From assembly GCA_900550235.1 (NCBI GenBank), contig URRQ01000011.1, positions 1-52,494 of the forward strand: 52,494 nt of DNA, read 5' to 3'. The notes under the pieces are model-generated. The model was given only the letters and a program-made list of their open reading frames with translations. It was not told the origin of the DNA and did not search any database. How positions within the stretch are numbered: position 1 is the first letter of the stretch; each line of letters starts with the position of its first letter. The translations under genes were made by a program, and so were the position numbers. The DNA comes from an uncultured Lachnospiraceae bacterium. GTDB taxonomy: Bacteria; Bacillota; Clostridia; Lachnospirales; Lachnospiraceae. This document shows, piece after piece, positions 44,603 to 50,196 of the stretch.

Positions 44603-44723
44603 GTTTAAATCCTCTCGTATACTAGGATTTAAGTGGGTTTGTGATATATTTTGTGTCATTTTTTCTCCTTTCTTGAGTTTTCCAAGTGCCTATCTAGGTA
44701 TACTTTTGATACGCAGATGTGAT

Positions 44724-44767
44724 ATAATATGTGATACAGTACTGCCCTGTATCACATATTATTTTTT
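44724..44767 (+). terminator. Perfect 16-bp hairpin followed by T-tract
   Basis: Arms at 44724-44739 and 44747-44762 pair perfectly over 16 bases with a 7-base loop; TTTTT follows at 44763-44767 on the plus strand. Read on the minus strand there is no U-tract, so it would terminate a plus-strand transcript, although no plus-strand gene precedes it. The arms contain copies of ATGTGATA, see the findings. Confidence 0.7.
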
Positions 44768-44851
44768 AAGCATATTCCAATGCATTTCCATACTCATCAT
44801 ATTCATCGTCATACGTATCAGGTATCTTTGTTTTTTTCTTTTATCTGACAT
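44759..44851 (-). CDS. Possible 30-codon reading frame, probably frameshifted
   Basis: An ATG at 44851 has AAAGGAG 8 bases upstream, a very good ribosome binding site. The frame gives 30 codons, starting MSDKRKKQRY and then Met-rich and unlike a normal protein. If one A is added to the run of seven A at 44831-44837, the frame becomes a lysine-rich start followed by DTYDDEYDEYGNALEYA and a stop at 44766-44768, which looks far more like a real small acidic protein. I cannot assign a family. Confidence 0.35.
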   Translation of the reverse strand: MSDKRKKQRYLIRMTMNMMSMEMHWNMLKK

Positions 44852-45106
44852 ATTTAAAACTCCTTTCCCTGTGAAAAGAGTCCCGATATGACGTACATGC
44901 AACGAATAAACCAACTTCGTCGCATCCTTATTTTATCATATTGAGGTTTGTTTTTCTATGGGAAGCTTTAGATGTTAATTGATACCGATTCCGGAATAAG
45001 CGGCCGCCTCTTCGAAGGCAAGTTTGTTTTATCTCAGAGAGGTACTTCTTTCATATACTTTTTATCTCCTGTATTTCAATGTCAAACCGGCAAAGCGATA
45101 ATTTTT
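44852..45106. other. Non-coding stretch, no supported gene
   Basis: Short frames on both strands lack ribosome binding sites. On the minus strand the sequence continues from the DUF3847-like remnant and contains traces of an eroded coding frame (for example HRLC-like residues after a frameshift), so it is probably decayed mobile-element DNA. A CCGGAATAAGCGGCCGC tract near 44990-45006 is unusually GC-rich for this region. Confidence 0.4.
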
Positions 45107-45235
45107 CTATCTATAGGCTGTTTCTTCAAATTGTTGCTTACGATTTCCCAACGGCTTGAGTTTGTTTTCATACTGCTTCACATTTAATTTAGCTTCTTCT
45201 TTTTGCCTTAAAATTGTTTCTCTTTTCCTTTCCAT
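45107..45235 (-). pseudogene. DUF3847-like mobilisation-module remnant
   Basis: A 42-codon frame with ATG at 45235 after AGAGGATAAG. It reads as a basic coiled coil (LRQKEEAKLNVKQYENKLK then NRKQQFEETAYR). This resembles the N-terminal half of DUF3847 proteins, small conserved genes beside relaxase genes on clostridial conjugative elements, but it lacks the conserved RTHRL-type C-terminus. No relaxase or transfer gene is near, so I read it as a left-over piece. Family assignment is tentative. Confidence 0.45.
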
Positions 45236-45262
45236 TTTCTTATCCTCTTGTGAGTATTCATA

Positions 45263-45321
45263 CTTGCTAGAAGCAAGGTATGGAAAATGAGATAGGCATC
45301 AGCCGCAAGAGTTATCTCTTG
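45263..45321. repeat. Two short perfect inverted repeats before the DUF3847-like frame
   Basis: CTTGC-TAGAA-GCAAG (45263-45277) and CAAGAG-TTAT-CTCTTG (45306-45321) lie within 60 bases, upstream of the 42-codon frame on the minus strand. Position relative to a mobilisation-type gene suggests a transfer-origin or regulatory region, but no known nick site was recognised. Confidence 0.3.
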
Positions 45322-45396
45322 ATAGACATAAAAAATACCACAGTGCAATTACATTCACGCTACACCAAGTTTGATCAATCTTTTCAATTGCTTCAT

Positions 45397-45654
45397 CTAT
45401 TTCTCGTTTCGCCAAATTTCATCCACTTTAATTTCATATAATTTTTCATCAACTAACAACTTATTGTCATTCCATTCTGGTGCGATTCCAATAAATTCAT
45501 TTAATGGATATCTTAGCACAAAGGCCTGGCGTTTCTCCTCTGACGGGCAGTAGGGTATCTGAGTATCTTCACTAGTCAACAAATACATACCGACGATATA
45601 TCCCAATAAAATATGAATTCTTTCTTCTAATCGTTTCAAATGTTCCTCACACAT
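45397..45654 (-). CDS. Unrecognised 85-residue protein
   Basis: The ATG at 45654 has a strong AAAGGAGGA 6 bases upstream. The protein begins MCEEHLKRLEERIHILLGYI with an amphipathic helix, has a neutral middle and ends acidic-basic (EIKVDEIWRNEK). No family recognised. The longer open frame upstream is ignored because it lacks a ribosome binding site. It is the last gene of the accessory minus-strand block. Confidence 0.6.
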   Translation of the reverse strand: MCEEHLKRLEERIHILLGYIVGMYLLTSEDTQIPYCPSEEKRQAFVLRYPLNEFIGIAPEWNDNKLLVDEKLYEIKVDEIWRNEK

Positions 45655-45724
45655 AAAATTCCTCCTTTGTTTCAAGACACACCCTCCAAACTTTCCATTA
45701 CTACATCTACAACCGTAATCAATC

Positions 45725-45787
45725 CTATTTATGATTTGTACGATCAAATACATCACCTAAAACATATAAATGATCTTTGAGTGCCAT
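45725..45787 (-). pseudogene. 20-codon frame resembling a metallophosphatase motif fragment
   Basis: An ATG at 45787 lies 7 bases after AGGAGGAG, and the frame ends at 45725. Residues DHLYVLGDVFDR match the GDVIDR-type metal motif of PPP-family metallophosphoesterases, but neither the upstream DIHG motif nor the rest follows. It is either a fragment fused by deletion to a ribosome binding site or a leader peptide for the 85-residue gene downstream. Confidence 0.3.
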
Positions 45788-45798
45788 ACAATCTCCTC

Positions 45799-46122
45799 CT
45801 ACGAAGTTTCTTGTTTTTCGATTTCAGTTAAAAAATAATGCAAAACTAAAGTATCATCATACAACAGCACTGTTCCCAAATATTCTTCCTTACGGAGTCT
45901 ATCTCCCCAGTCGTGCCCTGTTCCTATAGGAATAAGGTAGAAATCCTTTTGAATATTTGAAGAAACATCGTGAATATCAGTTTGATACCACGCACATGGA
46001 ATTTCATATTGCTTTTCGATTTTTAGAATATGTTCTTTAGCCTCCGCAACTGATTCAAAAGGTAATTTTATTTTTCTCACATCCAACATATCAATCGGCA
46101 ATTGCATTTTATATATTAACAT
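45799..46122 (-). CDS. Unrecognised 107-residue protein
   Basis: The ATG at 46122 follows GTAGGTG by 8 bases and is 9 bases after the stop of the gene upstream, so the two are an operon. The protein starts MLIYKMQLPIDMLDV, has IPCAWYQTD in the middle and ends YLIPIGTGHDWGD, EYLGTVLLYDDTLVLHYFL. The GTG-H and HYF ends recall small phage/plasmid proteins of the DUF7352 kind, but this is a weak resemblance. Function unknown. Confidence 0.7.
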   Translation of the reverse strand: MLIYKMQLPIDMLDVRKIKLPFESVAEAKEHILKIEKQYEIPCAWYQTDIHDVSSNIQKDFYLIPIGTGHDWGDRLRKEEYLGTVLLYDDTLVLHYFLTEIEKQETS

Positions 46123-46131
46123 ATTGATCAC

Positions 46132-47049
46132 CTACTCTTTCATAAACAAATCTGGAAAATCGTGTTCAAACACCTTCTCCAAGGTCAATAACAATTCATT
46201 TCTAAATACTTTTTCATATGAATACTGTAAGTTGCCATCATCCACTTTTTGAGCAACACTAGCAAAATACTCCGCACGTTCTTCGAAGTCCTTTTCCATC
46301 GGTAAAAAATCAAATCTGAACATAATTAAGTTATCAATACTTACTTCTCTATTGCAGACGGCTTTATACAGTTTGTAGTTCTCGACACAGATATCATAAA
46401 CGGGATCAAAGTACGTGATTTTTTTGTTGAGTTTCTTCCAACGAGGAACAACCCCAGGAATTGAGTAACTCTTAACAAACACCTCAGTTTCATCAATTAT
46501 TTGTATTAGTTTTTGACGAATCTTCCTCGTATCTAATAATCTCGTATTCACCAGCTTACGAACTGCATCGATTCGTTTCTCGTAATAACCAAACGCATCT
46601 ATATTTTTAGTTTCTTTATCCGGTACAAAGTTATAATTGTAACTCTCATCCATCTCATATAAGATTTCATAAAGCATTCTGTAGATTTCTTTAATTTGAA
46701 CATTACATCTACTATTCTCTTTTTCTGTCAACGCCTGAACTATTCTTCCAATTTCCACTTCTTCCAAGAAAGCCATCTCACTATCTCCGTATGCAAGACC
46801 CAAGAGATGCGCTGTATTTAAACTAATAGTCTCGTCGTCATTCCCTCTTAGAAAACTCATGATCCTAGAAGCAGTCCTCGCCTTACTGTTTTCGTCCTCT
46901 GCGGCTAGTTCAAGCTTCTTTTGTATCGTTGCTGTAGAAACTTGGCTTCTTTTCGCCATTGCTTCAACCAACTTTTCAACATTGAATAAGTATGCTTTCC
47001 CATTTTTTAAATATAGCTTTTTACTCTTTTTGATAACAAATTCATCCAT
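46132..47049 (-). CDS. Unrecognised 305-residue protein, possible N-terminal helix-turn-helix
   Basis: The ATG at 47049 has GGAGG 8 bases upstream. Residues about 20-85 (LVEAMAKRSQVSTATIQKKL, RIMSFLRGNDDETISLNT, AHLLGLAYG) look like an XRE-type DNA-binding domain. The rest is helical and charged with no motif I know. It may be the regulator of the block, being first of a two-gene operon. A longer start at 47073 lacks a ribosome binding site. Confidence 0.7.
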   Translation of the reverse strand: MDEFVIKKSKKLYLKNGKAYLFNVEKLVEAMAKRSQVSTATIQKKLELAAEDENSKARTASRIMSFLRGNDDETISLNTAHLLGLAYGDSEMAFLEEVEIGRIVQALTEKENSRCNVQIKEIYRMLYEILYEMDESYNYNFVPDKETKNIDAFGYYEKRIDAVRKLVNTRLLDTRKIRQKLIQIIDETEVFVKSYSIPGVVPRWKKLNKKITYFDPVYDICVENYKLYKAVCNREVSIDNLIMFRFDFLPMEKDFEERAEYFASVAQKVDDGNLQYSYEKVFRNELLLTLEKVFEHDFPDLFMKE

Positions 47050-47173
47050 CGACTTTACCTCCGATTTAGCCACATTTTATCATTTTTTTTATGGTTCCCT
47101 TGCCAAAACTCTGGCGACTTTAATATTTCGGTTTTTTTCTTCTATTCTTTCAAGACATTACTTTTTATGAACC

Positions 47174-47377
47174 TTACTGCTTCTTTTCTGTCATCATGCT
47201 TAACAGCACACCAAAAATCGCAGGTGACAGCAATTCCAATAATTCCGGACAATATATTGTAATGTAGTCTGCTGTTTCCAATGGCGCTATGTCCATAAAA
47301 TTGTAATTAACGACTGTCGTAATTACAATGTCGTAAAAACCATCATCTGTCATATACATTCTTGGCTTGTGACACTT
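47174..47377 (-). CDS. Unrecognised 67-residue protein with TTG start
   Basis: A TTG at 47377 follows AAAGGAG by 8 bases, inside the 3' end of the next gene upstream, overlapping it by 35 bases in another frame. The protein begins KCHKPRMYMTDDGFYDIVIT and has ADYITIYCPELLELL and LLSPAIFGVLLSMM near the end. The overlap and the ribosome binding site support coupled translation with the upstream gene. Function unknown. Confidence 0.55.
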   Translation of the reverse strand, partial: KCHKPRMYMTDDGFYDIVITTVVNYNFMDIAPLETADYITIYCPELLELLSPAIFGVLLSMMTEKKQ

Positions 47378-48134
47378 CAAACAATCTGCTCCTTTCTTCC
47401 CAAATCCACAATGAGTTTTCCACATAATTCATTGCTCGTTGTTTAGCCACTTCTAAAGATATACGCTTTCCCTCTTTTGAACAAAGTGGTAAACAGAAAT
47501 CCCATCCGTGATAGCTACCAACAATTTCTTTACAATCTTTTTTTTGATAACTACAATGTGATGCAAACACGTCTTTTACTTCATATAAGGAATTCACATA
47601 TGGCAAAAAACGATAATAATCAACAAATGCACGCCATCCATCCTCTTTTTCACCAAACCAATCCAACCACTCTTTGTGTTTTAAAATTTGATTTTTGGCG
47701 TCATCTGGCATAACGATGTTCAAATAATATGAACGAATAAGGTTTAAAAAAATATCAAAATAATCGCATTGACCATTGCCCCAATTATCATTAAATCCTT
47801 CTTTAAATAAACCTCTCCATATATTCAAGTGTTGTGGTAAAACCGCAAAATTGGAAATACAGTGATAATTCAATCGAAATTTCTCGATAATTTTTATTTC
47901 TTCATTACTGAACAAGCGACCATATGATCGTAATCGAGGATTAAATTTGGCCACAAACTTATTCTGTTTTCCAAAGGTCCATCCACAGCTTTGTAAAGTA
48001 TCGCCTCTAAATCCATCCTTGCATTTTCCATTCTCCATAAAATCCGGATAATTCAATGTATAACTATCCAGTGCCTCTTGCGACATATCCGGATCATTTA
48101 CGCTTATAATATTTTTTAAGTATTGACTTTCCAT
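47343..48134 (-). CDS. Unrecognised 263-residue protein
   Basis: The ATG at 48134 has AGGAGG 8 bases upstream. The protein is rich in aromatic residues and Cys: LNYPDFMENGKCKDGF, LQSCGWTFGKQNKF, LNYHCISNFAVLPQHLN-IWRG, SHCSYQKKDC. The motif YHCISNFAVLP is striking and I recall it from uncharacterised gut-Clostridia proteins without known function. Soluble, no signal peptide or membrane segment. Possibly partnered with the overlapping 67-residue protein. Confidence 0.75.
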   Translation of the reverse strand: MESQYLKNIISVNDPDMSQEALDSYTLNYPDFMENGKCKDGFRGDTLQSCGWTFGKQNKFVAKFNPRLRSYGRLFSNEEIKIIEKFRLNYHCISNFAVLPQHLNIWRGLFKEGFNDNWGNGQCDYFDIFLNLIRSYYLNIVMPDDAKNQILKHKEWLDWFGEKEDGWRAFVDYYRFLPYVNSLYEVKDVFASHCSYQKKDCKEIVGSYHGWDFCLPLCSKEGKRISLEVAKQRAMNYVENSLWIWEERSRLFEVSQAKNVYDR

Positions 48135-48245
48135 ATAAAAAACCTCCTGAATTGATTTGCTGAAAGAAATTATTTGCGTTCTTTCTAAACTCATCATACA
48201 AGAGGTCTATCTTATAAATCACGGAACTTTTTATAATATCCGCAT

Positions 48246-48941
48246 TTACTCCCATTTACATTTGTCCAAAAATTTTTTACATTCCTTAAAATCTAACTTA
48301 TACAATCCCTTGTTTTTATCTACACATTTAACAAACCCATATTCTACTAACTCATCTAATCCACCTTGTATCCCTTCATCTTTGATGTTATTTTTAAATT
48401 TTTTGCTAGCATTACATATTTGAGCATAGGAAACAGTTCTCCCTGGAAAGTATTTAATTGTCTTTATTCCTCCATTAGGACGCTCTGCTAATTTATATAT
48501 CTCTTTAAAATATTCATACAAAACTTGATGTGTATCTTTATATTGTTCTGTAGCTTTCTCTTCTAGAACAACAAAACTCCCATCCGTTGCTTCTCCATCC
48601 AAAATTCTTCCAAGTAATAATATATTTATCACTTTTTTACTCGTGCTCGTCATAGCCAGAAATTCTCTGTTAACCGCTGGTCGTGTTTTATCTTGTGCAT
48701 TATTAATACACATCAGCAATTCTGCTATGTTCATTTCCTCAAAAGAACCTTTTTGCAAAATTTGCGGTCCAGGATAATTAAACATTTTTCTTATATTATC
48801 CGCTGTACCTGATTGCCCTAAAGTTTCTTCATTTCCAGAATACGGATTATTTTTATCATAAAACAGATTATCATTATCGTATGTCCATTTAACTACTTCT
48901 TCAATATCCGTAAAATGTGTGTATTTATGTGTATATTTCAT
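48246..48941 (-). CDS. Unrecognised 231-residue protein with possible C-terminal winged helix
   Basis: The ATG at 48941 follows GGGAGATT. No known catalytic motif is visible. The C-terminal part (YAQICNASKKFKNNI, GGLDELVEYGFVKCVD, LYKLDF) looks like a winged-helix fold, so DNA or protein binding is possible. The middle is neutral to acidic. An extended upstream reading MGDYKMKY lacks a ribosome binding site. A 240-base intergenic region with a palindrome precedes it. Confidence 0.7.
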   Translation of the reverse strand: MKYTHKYTHFTDIEEVVKWTYDNDNLFYDKNNPYSGNEETLGQSGTADNIRKMFNYPGPQILQKGSFEEMNIAELLMCINNAQDKTRPAVNREFLAMTSTSKKVINILLLGRILDGEATDGSFVVLEEKATEQYKDTHQVLYEYFKEIYKLAERPNGGIKTIKYFPGRTVSYAQICNASKKFKNNIKDEGIQGGLDELVEYGFVKCVDKNKGLYKLDFKECKKFLDKCKWE

Positions 48942-49120
48942 TTTATAATCTCCCAATGTACTGTAATTCTCCTAGAATATTGTAGCATGAATCAAGTAAT
49001 TTTTACATCTTCCTCCTCAAATATCCTCAAAGCAGATAACTACCTAATATAAAATGATACATTCAAAACCGTAAAGTGACCATTTGCAATAATCAAAAAA
49101 TGCAGGCAATATGCGTTTTT

Positions 49121-49142
49121 AAGTGGTCGAATTCGAACACTT
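49121..49142. promoter_or_regulatory. 22-base near-perfect palindrome in a 240-base gene-free gap
   Basis: AAGTGGTCGA joined to ATTCGAACACTT is self-complementary except one symmetrical pair. The gap 48942-49179 has no gene on either strand; a related half-site AAAGTGACC occurs near 49073. On the minus strand an extended -10 (TGCTACAAT) lies close to the downstream ATG. The palindrome could be an operator or a recombination site. No U-tract follows. Confidence 0.45.
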
Positions 49143-49179
49143 TAAACTTTTGATTGGCTAATTAAAACTCCTCGTCCAC

Positions 49180-49749
49180 TTACCTAACCAAAAATTCTAT
49201 AGCTTCTTTATCATTGATTGCTCCCACTGGCTCAAATCTATATTGTCCTAAAGTTCCTTGACCGCAACCTATACTCTCTATGGAAACCGGAACAACTTCC
49301 TTCAGATTTCTCGAAACCTTAAGACACACTGGATGCAAAATAAAATCATGCCATGCTGCCTGAAGATTAGGATTTCGGTAAAAATCATCTACGTTCTTGC
49401 GACATATTTTGACTTGTTCTTCAGATAAAAACGGATATACAGCTCGTTCTGTATTCTGGCAAGACGAAAAGATATATGCGTATGGGTCAAATTTGCTTTT
49501 TCTGACTCCGATCAGTGTATTCATAGTACAACCAAAAGCAGTCGCAGCCCAAATACCATATTCATCCATCAGTAACTTTGCACGCTGCCATCCTGCTAAA
49601 GCCTGTTTTCCTAATTCTGCAAAATGCTCATGCTTCTTTTTCATTATTCTTGAAGTACCATCTGGGCGAATCAATTTCTGATTTCCCGCTTTTGTTTCCT
49701 GAAACCAGAAAACTTTACTTCCACCTTTTTCATCATGCCATCCCAACAT
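49180..49749 (-). CDS. Unrecognised 189-residue protein beside the PARG-like remnant
   Basis: The ATG at 49749 follows AAGGAAGTG, 13 bases after the stop of the PARG-like remnant, so it was probably in the same transcript. Visible parts are HDEKGGSKVFWFQETK, AATAFGCTMNTLIGVRKSKF, FDPYAYIFSSCQNTERAVYP and ESIGCGQGTLGQYRFEP. No family recognised and no membrane segment. Its reading frame appears intact. Confidence 0.7.
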   Translation of the reverse strand: MLGWHDEKGGSKVFWFQETKAGNQKLIRPDGTSRIMKKKHEHFAELGKQALAGWQRAKLLMDEYGIWAATAFGCTMNTLIGVRKSKFDPYAYIFSSCQNTERAVYPFLSEEQVKICRKNVDDFYRNPNLQAAWHDFILHPVCLKVSRNLKEVVPVSIESIGCGQGTLGQYRFEPVGAINDKEAIEFLVR

Positions 49750-49762
49750 TCAAATCACTTCC

Positions 49763-50196
49763 TTAATCTTCTAATGCAAATCTCCTCATTACATCCTCAA
49801 ACGCCTTATAATTCACCATTTCTCTTTCTGTATGGAACACTGCATATTCAATTACATCAAAATTATCTCTGTAATTCTTGCTGTATGCAATGCTATTAAT
49901 CCTTCGGGAGTGATATCTGCTTTTCTACTTCCGGCATTTGGATTCATACGGTTACTTGGTATATTTCTTAAGTTTGGCGCGGCACACGTGATCACGTCCA
50001 CATCCCACCATTCTGCCTCCGGCAATAGTTCCGGAAAGTTAATATCACTCTTAAACACCTTCACGCCAGGTGTGAAAATACAATCGTCATTGTATAGAGG
50101 ATTATCTGCATTTCTGTGTGGCGTATAGAACTCATTCCACATCCAAAGCAATTCGCATGCCTTCTTCCTTCGGATAGCCAAAACTTCCTGTTGCAA
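49763..50196 (-). pseudogene. Decayed TIGR02452-family (microbial PARG-like) gene
   Basis: Two frames together cover parts of one protein. The first (50196-49852) has NPLYNDDCIFTPGVKVFKSD then WWDVDVITCAAPNLRNIPSN and RMNPNAGS, the core of TIGR02452 proteins, which are related to bacterial poly(ADP-ribose) glycohydrolases. It stops at 49852. The second frame resumes with FDVIEYAVFHTEREMVNYKAF and ends at 49763, the family's C-terminal end. The segment between, which in relatives includes the GAFGCGAF loop, is missing, and the N-terminal part is replaced by the end of the ATPase gene. It should be inactive. Confidence 0.7.

Noticed and set aside
44972..45187. Plus-strand frame of 71 codons
   Set aside because: It lies antisense to the DUF3847-like remnant, has no ribosome binding site and no recognisable similarity.
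47477..47713. Plus-strand frame of 78 codons in the accessory block
   Set aside because: Antisense to the 263-residue gene, which has a much better start and continuous frame.
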